Assembly: GCF_000478605.2 (NCBI RefSeq)
Contig: NZ_ASHX02000001.1
Coordinates: 248,001-312,000, forward strand
Direction of reading: 5' to 3'
Length of the DNA stretch: 64,000 nt
Source: Streptomyces thermolilacinus SPC6
GTDB lineage: Bacteria; Actinomycetota; Actinomycetes; Streptomycetales; Streptomycetaceae
Shown: piece after piece, positions 19,420-30,051 of the stretch
Numbering within the stretch: the stretch's first letter is position 1
Layout: every line of letters begins with the position of its first letter
Notes under the pieces: model-generated
Seen by the model: the letters and a program-made list of their open reading frames with translations, nothing else
What the model was told of the DNA's origin: nothing
Databases searched by the model: none
Position numbers and translations under genes: made by a program

Positions 19420-20070
19420 GTGGAGCCCACCGACTGGCCGCTGACCGCGACCGAACGCGGCAGCCCCGCCGTCCGCCTGGACGCCCGCCGGGGCGAAGCC
19501 GCCTGGACCGGGGGAAACCGGGTACGACCCCTGGTGATCGGCGCGGTCTACTTCTCCGAGCTGCTCGCCGCGCTCCGCGCCCAGCGCGCCGGCGACCTGT
19601 GCCTCTTCACCGAGTGACGGGGCGACCCCGACGAACAGCTCGACGGCGAGGGCACCTAGGTCGCCCGGGGCCTCGGCGACGCGGCCCGGCGCGGCGTGAT
19701 CGTCAAGGGCTCGTCCGGCGTTCCCACCCGGAACGCTTCCGCTTCAGCCAGGCCGAGAACCGCCACCTCGGCACGGAGATCGGGGCCGCGGGCGGCGAGT
19801 GCCTGCTCGACGTGCGCGTCGGCCCCGGCGGCTTCCACCACCAGAAGTACGTCGTCCTGCGGCACCCCGGCCGCCCCGAGCGGGACGTGGCGTTCGTCGG
19901 CTGCACCGACCTGTGCCACAGCCGCCGCGACGACGCCGCCCACCACGGCGACCCGCAGGCCCTGCCCATCGCCGACGCGTACGGACCGCGCCCGCCCTGG
20001 CACGACAGCCAGCTCGCCGTACGCGGCCCCGCCGTCGGCGATGTCGAGGCGTGCTTCCGCGCACGGCGGG
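19420..20070 (+). pseudogene. phospholipase D-family protein, decayed N-terminal part
   Basis: From GTG 19420 the sequence reads like the N-terminal half of a PLD-family phosphodiesterase. It is broken by TGA 19615 (where Trp is expected after LCLFTE), TAG 19657 and a one-base deletion near 19705. In the shifted frame it resumes as SHPERFRFSQAENRHLG, then FHHQKYVVLRHPG, the first HxK catalytic motif, and DLCHSRRDDAAHHGDPQ. Similarity stops near 20070 after GDVEACFRAR. The second HKD half is missing here; a matching C-terminal piece lies at 21425-21538. Non-functional. Confidence 0.75.
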
Positions 20071-20370
20071 GAGGTCGAGTTCGGTACTTGCGGCCGGCCC
20101 CACGGCACCCCCCTGCCGGCACGAGCACGTCTGCATCCGCTGCCCGACGCTCCACGTCGATCCCAGGACGCTCGCCCAGCTCTTCGAGCTCGAAGCCGAC
20201 CTCCTGCACCGCAGGACGCAGGCCGAGGCCGAAGGCTGGATCGGTGGGATCGAGGGCGTCGATCCCCCCCACCTTCCTTCGCGCGAAGCTCGACGAGACC
20301 CAGCGCCCAGCTCAGCGACCGGCCGTCCCCCTCGGCATCCCCGCAAGCCGCCGTCCGCAGGAGTCCGATG
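20071..20370 (+). pseudogene. site-specific integrase C-terminal fragment, decayed
   Basis: In pieces across frames: EVEFGTCGRPHGT, then after an extra C in the run near 20105-20110, HEHVCIRCPTLHVDPRTLAQ and RRTQAEAEGWIGGIEGVD, then after a second shift at the C-run near 20265-20270, TFLRAKLDETQRPAQRPAV. This order matches the Cys-rich C-terminal segment I remember from actinobacterial integrase/recombinase proteins. The catalytic part is absent. It begins where the PLD homology stops, so it marks a foreign junction. Exact family name is uncertain. Confidence 0.6.
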
Positions 20371-20439
20371 ACGCTCCCCTGAGCGATGCCTCGGTGCAAC
20401 GAGCGGTCGGAGCTGTGAACAGGGCCCAATCTGGCCGGA

Positions 20440-21165
20440 TCACTCCGTTACGGGCAGGCACTCGGCGAGCAGGTCGACGACGTCCCGCCAGGCTCGCTGC
20501 GCGTGCTCGGGGTGATAACCCACCCCGGGAAGCACGTTGTGGTCGACCGGTGGGTGATGGAACGCGTGCAAGGCGCCGCCGTAGACCACGAGGCGCCAGT
20601 CGACGCCCGCAGCCTGCATCTCGGCGGTGAACGCGTCCCGTTGCGCGAGCGGCATGATCGGGTCTTCCGACCCGATCCCGGCCCACACCGGGCAGTGAAT
20701 GCGCGCCGTCTCGCCTGGTCGGCCCGTGGTCAGCCCGTTGACTGTCGCGATCGCGCGCAGGTCGACGCCGTCGCGCCCGAGTTCCAGCGCGATCGCGCCC
20801 CCGGTGCCGTAGCCGACGGCGGCGATCCGGTCCGGGTCGGTCCGCGGCTCGGCGCGGAGCACGTCGAGCGCCGCGTGGCCGATGCCTCGCATCCGGTCGG
20901 GGTCGGCGAGCAGCGGCATGCAACGGGCCAACATCTCCTCTGGGTCTTCCACATAGCGTCCGCCGTGGAGGTCGAAGGCCAGCGCCACGTATCCCAGCTC
21001 AGCGAGCGCCTCGGCCCGGCGGCGCTCGACGTCGCTGAGCCCCACCCCCTCGGGCCCGACCAGCACCGCGGGCCGGCGGTCGACACCGGCCGGGAGCGCG
21101 AGGTGCCCGATCATCGTCAGGCCGTCGGCCGCGTATTCGATCGTGCGCGTCGCAACTGTCGTCAT
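20440..21165 (-). CDS. dienelactone hydrolase-like alpha/beta hydrolase
   Basis: Product of 241 residues from ATG 21165; the longer open frame upstream lacks homology. The fold resembles DLH/COG0412: PAVLVGPEGVGLSDVERRRAE, YVALAFDLHGGRY, then IAAVGYGTGGAIALEL at the nucleophile elbow, SEDPIMP (acid) and LHAFHHP (His). The position usually holding the nucleophilic Cys (GYCFGG) or Ser is Gly here (GYGTGG), so ordinary hydrolase catalysis is doubtful unless a neighbouring Thr substitutes. It sits between the two halves of the decayed PLD gene beside an integrase scar, suggesting arrival by transfer. Codon use is somewhat less GC3-extreme than neighbours by eye. Confidence 0.8.
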   Translation of the reverse strand: MTTVATRTIEYAADGLTMIGHLALPAGVDRRPAVLVGPEGVGLSDVERRRAEALAELGYVALAFDLHGGRYVEDPEEMLARCMPLLADPDRMRGIGHAALDVLRAEPRTDPDRIAAVGYGTGGAIALELGRDGVDLRAIATVNGLTTGRPGETARIHCPVWAGIGSEDPIMPLAQRDAFTAEMQAAGVDWRLVVYGGALHAFHHPPVDHNVLPGVGYHPEHAQRAWRDVVDLLAECLPVTE

Positions 21166-21424
21166 GAGCCTGGACTGTAGTGATCGTCGGGCCCGGTCGG
21201 GCAGGTGTTCTGCCGCTGGCGGAAGGCAGGTCTCCGGCGTATTCCGGAACCATCGCGTCAGCGGTTCGCTCGGAGCCTGTGGACACACCGCCGTCCGCCG
21301 GAAGGGCGGGCTCACCGGACGCCGCTGCGCGAGACGGGGTTTGTTCACAGGCTCTCACCCAAGGATGACGCTCACACCTCGCTCCTCAAAGATCTCCAGG
21401 AGCAGGTCGAACAGCACAGCGCAG

Positions 21425-21538
21425 AGAGGCACGCCGGAGCTGAACCGGGTCTTGGCGGCGCTGTCCACCCCGGCGTACCGGCTCCTGGTGGACCCCGACG
21501 GCCGCCCGCTCGGCCCGCGCCGCCGCAACGCCTACTGA
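21425..21538 (+). pseudogene. probable C-terminal tail of the disrupted PLD-family gene
   Basis: The frame ending at TGA 21536-21538 reads LNRVLAALSTPAYRLLVDP then DGRPLGPRRRNAY. This resembles the extreme C-terminus of PLD-family proteins of the same type as the fragment at 19420. No start or ribosome site fits an independent gene. If correct, the material at about 20071-21424 replaced or interrupted the middle of the PLD gene. Confidence 0.45.
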
Positions 21539-21614
21539 TCCCCGGGCCGAGCCCGTCCTCGGGCCGCCCCGGCGCTCCCGGGCGGCTTCCAGGGGGCTGT
21601 GCCATGCTCGGAGG

Positions 21615-23954
<2,340 letters not shown>

Positions 23955-24419
23955 GGTCCGCCCGGCGGGCACCGTCGGGCGGACGGTCAGCAGCGAGTCG
24001 TCCTCGGGCCGGGCGCCGGGCAGCCGGTGGCGGGCGGCGACGAGGGCCGCGTCGATGTCCCGCGTGCCGGTGGAGACGCACAGCGTGTAGGCGACGTCCT
24101 CCATGCGCTGACGTACCTCCGGGCCGCCGTTGTGGGCGTCGAGCTTGCTGAGCGCGGTGTACTCCTCGATCAGCTTCGTCAGGACCGCGGGGTGGGCCAT
24201 CAGCACGACTCGTCTCCTCTCGTACGGCCATCTCGTACGGCCGGGGGACGTCCGCTTACCCGGCTCGCCCACCCTCACACGCCCGCCGGGAACCAACCGC
24301 CCCGCACGGCACGGCCCGCCCCGCACGGCACCGCCCGACCGGCACGGCGGGCGCCCGGCCGTCGGCCTCACCGTGGGGCAGGCCTGCGACGGGCGGGTGC
24401 CGTCGGCGGCGCGCTCGGT

Positions 24420-25139
24420 TCAGGTGAGGAGCAGCTGTCCCGCCGCGTCGTCGTGGCTGCGGTGGGGGCGGGGGAACGGCGCCGGCGGCTGCGCGGTGGC
24501 CGACAGGCGCAGTTCGATGATGGAGCGGACCGTGGGCCACTCCTCGTGGAGTACCGAGTAGAACGCCGTGTCGCGGACCACCCCGTCCAGGCCCCGCGAG
24601 TGGGCGCGGCGGACGCCCTCGCAGGTCGCGCCGAGACGTTCGATCGCCGCCCTGGAGCGGGTGTTGCGGGCGTCGGCGCGCAGGGTGATCCGGCGCACGC
24701 CCCAGGTCTCGAACGCGTGGTGCAGCATGAGCAGCTTCGCCTCCGCGTTGGCACCCGTGCCGCGCGCGCAGCCCGCGATCCAGGTGTTGCCGATCTCGGC
24801 GGCGTCGGGCACGGCGGTGAGCGGATCGCCGTACGGGACGCCGGTGACCGGCGGCCACACGACGGGGCCCCTCCAGTAGTCCAGCTCCAGGAACCTGGTC
24901 GAGCCGACGACGCGCCCGTCGGCGGTGGTGACCAGGGCGAACGGGAGTGCCCGTCCGGCGGCCTGATCGGTCAGCGCGCGGGCGATGTAGTCGTGTGCCG
25001 CCTCCAGGCCGTCCGGCACCGGGGTGTAGGCGTACGCGGCGCGGTCCTGCGCGCCGGCCCGGGCGAGGCCCTCCGCGTGGCGCATGGCCAGCGGCTCCAG
25101 GCGCACGGTGCGCCCGGCAAGGACAACAGGTACTGGCAC
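24420..25139 (-). CDS. GNAT-family N-acetyltransferase (RimJ/RimL-like)
   Basis: Product of 239 residues from GTG 25139 (CGAGGA upstream). RimJ-like order: VVLAGRTVRLEPLAMRHAEG near residue 15, FALVTTADGRVVGSTRFLEL (beta strand before the acetyl-CoA site), IGNTWIAGCARGTGANAEAK in place of the usual loop, and GVRRITLRADARNTRSRAAI with LGATCEGVRR. Transfers acetyl from acetyl-CoA to an amine; target unknown. The long upstream extension lacks homology. A 25-residue Pro/His-rich tail ends the protein. Confidence 0.88.
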   Translation of the reverse strand: MPVPVVLAGRTVRLEPLAMRHAEGLARAGAQDRAAYAYTPVPDGLEAAHDYIARALTDQAAGRALPFALVTTADGRVVGSTRFLELDYWRGPVVWPPVTGVPYGDPLTAVPDAAEIGNTWIAGCARGTGANAEAKLLMLHHAFETWGVRRITLRADARNTRSRAAIERLGATCEGVRRAHSRGLDGVVRDTAFYSVLHEEWPTVRSIIELRLSATAQPPAPFPRPHRSHDDAAGQLLLT

Positions 25140-25394
25140 GGATCCTCGGGTCTTCCAGGAGCAGGGGATCTCCCGCGCCGGCAGGGCGGCACGCGAGTGA
25201 TGGGGAGTGCTCGCCTTGCCGGAACCGTCCGCGTCACTGGAGGCGCGCGGGCGGACGGACCGCTTCGGCACCGGGGCGAGGAGGAACAGTATGCAGCCAC
25301 CGCCCCTCCCAGAACAGAACCCCACACGAACCTCCGCACAAGCGCCGGTGAAACCCGGCTACACGGCGCTCACCAGCGGTTACGCGGGCCCTTC

Positions 25395-26744
25395 TCAGGC
25401 GCTGGGGGCCGGGTACGGCGTGCCGTCGCCGAACGAGGTCGTGGCGCGTTCCGGGAGCCGGTTCCCCGCGCTGCGGTACGTGAGCGGGAGACCGGCCAGC
25501 CGCTCGGGGAGCAGGCAGTTCTTGCCGTCCACCACGACGGCGGGGGCGGCGAGTTCGGTGGCGAGGACCGACCAGTCGGCCTCGATCGTCTCGGGCCACT
25601 CGGTGAGGACGGCGACCGCGCGGGCGCCGCGCAGGGCGGTCCTCAGGTCGGGGCAGGGGCGGGCGCCGGGGAACAGGCGGCCCAGCTCGTCGGCGTCCAT
25701 GGCGGGGTCCCAGACGCGGACGCCGGCCGTCTCGGCGAGGAGCTGCGGGACGACGGCGCGGCTGGGGGCGGCCCGCATGTCGTCGCTCCACGGCTCGTAG
25801 CGGGCGCCGAGGACGGCGACCTCGCTGCGCGCGAGGTCGGCGCCGAGTTCCTGGCGCAGCGTGTCGCGGACGAGGGCGGCCTGGTCGCGGTTGACGTCGA
25901 TGACGGCGTTCAGCAGCGGGGTGGCCAGTCCTCGGGAGGCGGCCCAGCGGGCGAGGGCGGTCGTGTCCTTGGGGAGGCAGGAGTCGCCGAAGCCGAGGCC
26001 GGGCTGGAGGAAGGCGTGGCCGATGCGCGGGTCGAGGCCGACGGCCTGCATCACCTGGTCGATGTTGAGGTCGGGGGTGGCGCACAGCCGCGCGCACTCG
26101 TTGGAGAAGCTGATCTTCGTGGCGAGGAAGGCGTTGCTGGCGTACTTGGTCATCTCCGCCGTGGTGGGCGTGGTGACCACCCAGGGGCAGGTCAGCGCCC
26201 CGTACAGGGTGTGCAGGACCTCGGTGACGGGCTGCGCCCACACCCCGGCGACCACGCGGGACGGGGTGGTCCAGTCGTCGAGGGCGCTGCCCTGGTTGAG
26301 GAACTCGGGGTTGTACGCGTACCGCTCGCGCAGCCGAGGGTGCTGGGCCATGAGGCGTTCGCTGGTGCCGGGCGGCACGGTGGACTTCAGCACCACGTGC
26401 GGGGCGGGCAGCAGTTCGGCGACCTCGGCGAGGGCGGCCTTCACCTGGGAGAGGTCGGCGGTGCCGTCGTCGGCGGGCGGGGTGCCGACGGTGATGAGCA
26501 CGATCTCGAACGGCTCGGTGACGTGGGTGCGGGTCAGGTCGGGGGCGAAGCGGAGCCGTCCGGTCTCCAGGGCGAGGCTCAGCTCCTGCTGGAGTCCGGG
26601 CTCCGAGACGGGCGTGCGGCCCTCGGTGAGCGACCGCAGCCGGGCCGGGTCCTTCTCGATCCCGGTGACGTGGTGGCCCTGCCTGGCGAGGGCCACCGCC
26701 CCGGTCACGCCGACATAGCCCTGTCCGACGACGGCAACGCGCAT
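25395..26744 (-). CDS. UDP-glucose/GDP-mannose 6-dehydrogenase family
   Basis: Product of 449 residues. N-terminal Rossmann site VVGQGYVG (5-12). Catalytic residues are in place: K200 and N204 in EMTKYASNAFLATK, and C256 in GFGDSCLPKD. The C-terminal UDP-binding domain (about 310-430) contains VAVLGARYEPWSDDMR. It oxidises a nucleotide sugar (probably UDP-glucose to UDP-glucuronate) with NAD, supplying precursors for polysaccharide or glycosylated products. It stands alone; no glycosyltransferases lie next to it. The adjacent 25140-25394 holds no gene. Confidence 0.93.
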   Translation of the reverse strand: MRVAVVGQGYVGVTGAVALARQGHHVTGIEKDPARLRSLTEGRTPVSEPGLQQELSLALETGRLRFAPDLTRTHVTEPFEIVLITVGTPPADDGTADLSQVKAALAEVAELLPAPHVVLKSTVPPGTSERLMAQHPRLRERYAYNPEFLNQGSALDDWTTPSRVVAGVWAQPVTEVLHTLYGALTCPWVVTTPTTAEMTKYASNAFLATKISFSNECARLCATPDLNIDQVMQAVGLDPRIGHAFLQPGLGFGDSCLPKDTTALARWAASRGLATPLLNAVIDVNRDQAALVRDTLRQELGADLARSEVAVLGARYEPWSDDMRAAPSRAVVPQLLAETAGVRVWDPAMDADELGRLFPGARPCPDLRTALRGARAVAVLTEWPETIEADWSVLATELAAPAVVVDGKNCLLPERLAGLPLTYRSAGNRLPERATTSFGDGTPYPAPSA

Positions 26745-27112
26745 ACCCAGCCTCCTCAGACGGTGCGGCGGTACCGGTCCGGCACCGCACGTCAGCCTCG
26801 CCGAGCCCGCCCCGCCCGGCCACCGGCGAAGCCCGGACGGGTGAAGGAACGCACGGCCCAAACCCCCGCCCCCGCCCGGCGACCGGCCAGAGGCCGAACC
26901 CGCGGCCGCCCCGCGCCGGACAGCGGCCGGTCCAGCGATCATCCCGGCGCCGGACAGCGGCCGGTCCCGCGTCGCCCCGTGCCGGGCAGCGGTCGCCCGG
27001 ACCCGCTTCCGTGGCCGGGCGCCGCCGTATCCGGCCGCGGGCCTCGTCTGCTCCACTGGTACGCGTCACCGCCGCGCGTGCCGCGGTTCCGCAGCGACCC
27101 CGGGAGCCGTCC
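26745..27112 (+). repeat. intergenic region with short direct repeats
   Basis: This 368-bp divergent gap between the UDP-glucose dehydrogenase and hydroxyacid dehydrogenase genes holds no convincing ORF. A 21-bp direct repeat GCGCCGGACAGCGGCCGGTCC occurs at 26913-26933 and 26947-26967 (34-bp period), with a diverged third copy near 26980. Promoters for both genes must lie here but cannot be placed. Confidence 0.6.
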
Positions 27113-28138
27113 ATGACCATCCCCTCCGCCCGCCGTCGGCCGCGGACCGTCCTCGCCATGGAGCCGCGGGTGCGGGACGCGCTGTTCGACGCGGCGGCGC
27201 TGGACCGGCTCGTCGCCGTCGCGAACACCGACCCGGCTCAGGTCGTACGGGACTTCGGCGCCGACGAGCACATGGCCGCCCTCGCCGGGGCGGAGGCGCT
27301 GCTCACCGGCTGGGGCTGCCCCCCGCTGACGGAGGCCGCGCTGGAGCGGATGCCCCGGCTGCGCACGGTGGTGCACGCGGCGGGGTCGGTGAAGCACCAC
27401 GTCACCGACGCCTGCTGGGCGCGCGGGCTCACCGTCGCCTCGGCCGCGGCGGCCAACGCGCTGCCCGTCGCCGAGTACACGGTCGCCGCGATCCTGTTCT
27501 CCGGGAAGCGGGTCCTCGACGCGGGGCGCTCCTACCGGGAGCGACGAGGCCGGGTCGATCCGCTGGACCTGCTCGCCGGGGCGGGCAACTACCGCCGCAC
27601 GGTCGGGGTCGTCGGGGCGTCCCGGATCGGGCGGCGGGTGATCGAGCTGCTGCGCCCGTACGACCTGCGGGTGCTGCTGTACGACCCGTACGTGACCGGT
27701 GAGGAGGCGGCCCGGCTGGGCGTCCGGCAGGTGGCGCTGGACGAACTGGCGCGCACCGCCGACGTGGTGACCCTGCACGCGCCGGAGCTGCCCGGGACCC
27801 GGCACCTGTTCGACCGGGCCCGGCTCGCGCTGCTGCGGGACGGGGCGACCCTGGTCAATACGGCGCGCGGGTCGCTGGTGGACACGGACGCGCTGACGGC
27901 GGAGCTCGTGTCGGGACGGCTGAACGCCGTGCTGGACGTGACGGAGCCGGAGGTCCTGCCGCCCGGCTCGCCGCTGTACGACCTGCCGAACGTGCTGCTG
28001 ACCCCCCATGTGGCCGGGTCGCTCGGCAACGAGCTCGGCCGCCTCGCGCACGCGGCCCTGGACGAGCTGGAACGGTACGCGCGCGGCCTGCCGTTCGCCG
28101 GTCCCGTACGGGCGGAGGACCTGCGCCACTCGGCGTGA
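27113..28138 (+). CDS. D-isomer-specific 2-hydroxyacid dehydrogenase family
   Basis: Product of 341 residues. NAD-binding VGVVGASRIGRRVIELL lies near residue 165. Catalytic Arg is in VNTARGSLVDTDAL, the Glu in DVTEPEVLPPGS, and the His in LLTPHVAGSLGNE. The N-terminal domain reads LLTGWGCPPLTEAAL. It is expected to reduce a 2-keto acid or oxidise a D-2-hydroxy acid; substrate unknown. ATG 27113 is used; ATG 27158 (MEPRVRDALFD) is an alternative start closer to the conserved core. Monocistronic as far as can be seen. Confidence 0.92.
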   Translation: MTIPSARRRPRTVLAMEPRVRDALFDAAALDRLVAVANTDPAQVVRDFGADEHMAALAGAEALLTGWGCPPLTEAALERMPRLRTVVHAAGSVKHHVTDACWARGLTVASAAAANALPVAEYTVAAILFSGKRVLDAGRSYRERRGRVDPLDLLAGAGNYRRTVGVVGASRIGRRVIELLRPYDLRVLLYDPYVTGEEAARLGVRQVALDELARTADVVTLHAPELPGTRHLFDRARLALLRDGATLVNTARGSLVDTDALTAELVSGRLNAVLDVTEPEVLPPGSPLYDLPNVLLTPHVAGSLGNELGRLAHAALDELERYARGLPFAGPVRAEDLRHSA

Positions 28139-28239
28139 ACCGGCCAGGCCCCGCGTGAACCGGCGACGTGGGACGTGCCCACGCGCCGGGCCCGGAAAAG
28201 CGGATGCTCCCCGGCGGCCGGACGTCGTACCGTGGAGCC

Positions 28240-28263
28240 ATGTCCACGCCCCGGATCTCCTAG
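28240..28263 (+). other. possible 7-residue leader peptide upstream of ABC-F gene
   Basis: ATG TCC ACG CCC CGG ATC TCC TAG encodes MSTPRIS, 59 bp before the ABC-F start. TACCGT at 28229-28234 could be a -10 element placing transcription start at or near this ATG, making it leaderless. Antibiotic-responsive ABC-F genes are often controlled by short upstream ORFs, so attenuation is conceivable. Speculative. Confidence 0.25.
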
Positions 28264-28321
28264 CTCAGGACCCGCTTCCACGCCAGAAGTCCGCCCTTGA
28301 GCCTGTCCGGAGCGTCACCTC

Positions 28322-29926
28322 ATGATCACCGTTCGCGATGTCGAACTGCGCGCGGGCGCGCGCCTTCTGCTGTCCCAGGTCTCCTTCACCGTCTCCCCCG
28401 GCGACCGGATCGGTCTCGTCGGCCGCAACGGCGCGGGCAAGACCACCCTGATGACCGCCCTGGCCGGACGGTCCCGGCCCGCCGCGGGCACGGTCGCCCA
28501 CACCGGTCCCGTCGGGTTCCTCGCCCAGGACTCCCGCGCCGCCGACCCCTCAGTCACCGTCCTGGACCGCATCCTGTCCGCCCGTTCCCTGGACCGGGCG
28601 CTGCACCGGCTTCGAGCCGCCGAGGCGGCCATGGCGCAGGCCGACGGGCCGTCGGCGCTGGACCGGGCGATGCGCGCCTACGCCCGCGCCGACGCGGCCT
28701 TCCAGTCCGGGGGCGGGTACGCCGCCGAGGCGGAGGCGGCCCGTGTGGCGGCCGGGCTTGGCCTGCCCGACGACGTCATGGGCCGCCCGGTCGGCGCGCT
28801 GTCCGGCGGGCAGCGGCGCCGTGTGGAGCTGGCCCGTGTCCTGTTCGGGGGGCACGACGGCACGCTCCTGATGGACGAGCCGACCAACCACCTCGACGTC
28901 GGCTCGACCGCGTGGCTGCGCGGCTTCCTGCGGGGCCACCAGGGCGGCCTGGTTCTCATCAGCCATGACACGGCCCTGCTGGCCGACGTGGTGAACCGGG
29001 TGTTCCACCTGGACGCCGACCGCGCCGCCATCGACGTCCACAACACCGGCTGGGAGACGTACCTGGCCCAGCGGGCGGCCGAGGAGCGGCGCCACGCACG
29101 GGAGCGCGCCGCCGCCGAACGCAAGGCCGCCGCCCTGCACGCGCAGGCGGAGAAGATGAAGTCGAGGTCGGCCACCGCGACCACGGCGAGGAGCATGGCC
29201 CGCCGCGCCGACCGGATGCTCGCCGGTCTCGAACCGGTCCGCCGCGCCGAGAAGACGGCCAGGATCAGGCTCCCCGAGCCCGAGCCGTGCGGCCGGATGC
29301 CGCTGGGTGCGATCAGCCTGGCCAAGTCGTACGGCGGGCAGCCGGTGCTGAGGGGCGTGGACCTGGCCGTCGACCGGGGCAGCCGCCTGGTCGTCCTCGG
29401 CCCCAACGGTGCGGGCAAGACGACCCTGCTGCGGCTGCTGGCCGGGGCCGAGGCACCCGACTCGGGGCGAGTGGTGCGCGGGCACGGGCTGCGGCTGGGC
29501 TACTTCGCGCAGGAGCACGACACGCTCGCCCTCGACCGCACGGTCCGGCAGAACCTCGCGGCCGCCGCACCACACCTGACGGACGGTGAGGTGCGCGGGG
29601 TGCTGGGCGCGTTCCTGTTCGCCGGGGACGACGCCGACAAGCCCGCGGGGGTGCTGTCCGGCGGGGAGCGGACCCGTCTGGCCCTGGCGGGGCTCGTCCA
29701 CTCCGGGGCGAACGTGCTGCTGCTGGACGAGCCCACCAACAACCTCGACCCCGCGTCGCGCGGCGAGGTGCTGGCCGCCGTCGGCGCGTACCCGGGCGCG
29801 CTGGTGATGGTCACGCACGACGAGGGGGCCGTGGACGCCCTGCGGCCCGACCGGGTGCTGCTGCTCCCGGACGCGGACGAGGACCTGTGGAGCGACGACT
29901 ACCGGGAGCTGGTCACCCTCGCCTGA
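28322..29926 (+). CDS. ABC-F family ATP-binding protein
   Basis: Product of 534 residues with two ABC domains and no membrane segment, the ABC-F layout. Domain 1 has GRNGAGKTT (Walker A, about 35), LSGGQRRRVELAR and LLMDEPTNHLD. Domain 2 has GPNGAGKTT, LSGGERTRLALAG and LLLDEPTNNLD. The interdomain linker (about 240-310) is Arg/Ala-rich and helical, as in ribosome-acting ABC-F proteins. These bind the ribosomal E site to rescue stalled ribosomes or protect against antibiotics; which applies here is not decidable. Ribosome site is weak. A long leader (see the feature at 28240) precedes it. Confidence 0.92.
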   Translation: MITVRDVELRAGARLLLSQVSFTVSPGDRIGLVGRNGAGKTTLMTALAGRSRPAAGTVAHTGPVGFLAQDSRAADPSVTVLDRILSARSLDRALHRLRAAEAAMAQADGPSALDRAMRAYARADAAFQSGGGYAAEAEAARVAAGLGLPDDVMGRPVGALSGGQRRRVELARVLFGGHDGTLLMDEPTNHLDVGSTAWLRGFLRGHQGGLVLISHDTALLADVVNRVFHLDADRAAIDVHNTGWETYLAQRAAEERRHARERAAAERKAAALHAQAEKMKSRSATATTARSMARRADRMLAGLEPVRRAEKTARIRLPEPEPCGRMPLGAISLAKSYGGQPVLRGVDLAVDRGSRLVVLGPNGAGKTTLLRLLAGAEAPDSGRVVRGHGLRLGYFAQEHDTLALDRTVRQNLAAAAPHLTDGEVRGVLGAFLFAGDDADKPAGVLSGGERTRLALAGLVHSGANVLLLDEPTNNLDPASRGEVLAAVGAYPGALVMVTHDEGAVDALRPDRVLLLPDADEDLWSDDYRELVTLA

Positions 29927-29943
29927 CCGGCCCCGCGCCCTGC

Positions 29944-29993
29944 CGACCGGAGTGATCGCGGCTGGAAAACATCCCCCGGAATCACTCCGGTCG
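29944..29993 (+). promoter_or_regulatory. 13-bp inverted repeat between ABC-F and TNT genes
   Basis: Arms CGACCGGAGTGAT (29944-29956) and ATCACTCCGGTCG (29981-29993) are perfect, with a 24-base loop. It starts 17 bp after the ABC-F stop and ends 58 bp before the secreted TNT-domain gene. It could be a factor-assisted terminator or an operator for the downstream promoter; the long loop and AT content of the arm ends leave both open. Confidence 0.5.
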
Positions 29994-30051
29994 CGTGCCC
30001 GGTTCACTACGGTGCGTCAGGATCATTCCCGCATCGGAGGAGTTCTGCGAC

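Noticed and set aside
21360..21424. Short frame reading SLLKDLQEQVEQHSAER
   Set aside because: Too short to assign to a family; may be part of the inserted segment but no support.
26913..26967. Possible CRISPR-like repeats
   Set aside because: Only two exact copies of 21 bp with a 13-bp spacer and no cas genes; simple GC-rich duplication.
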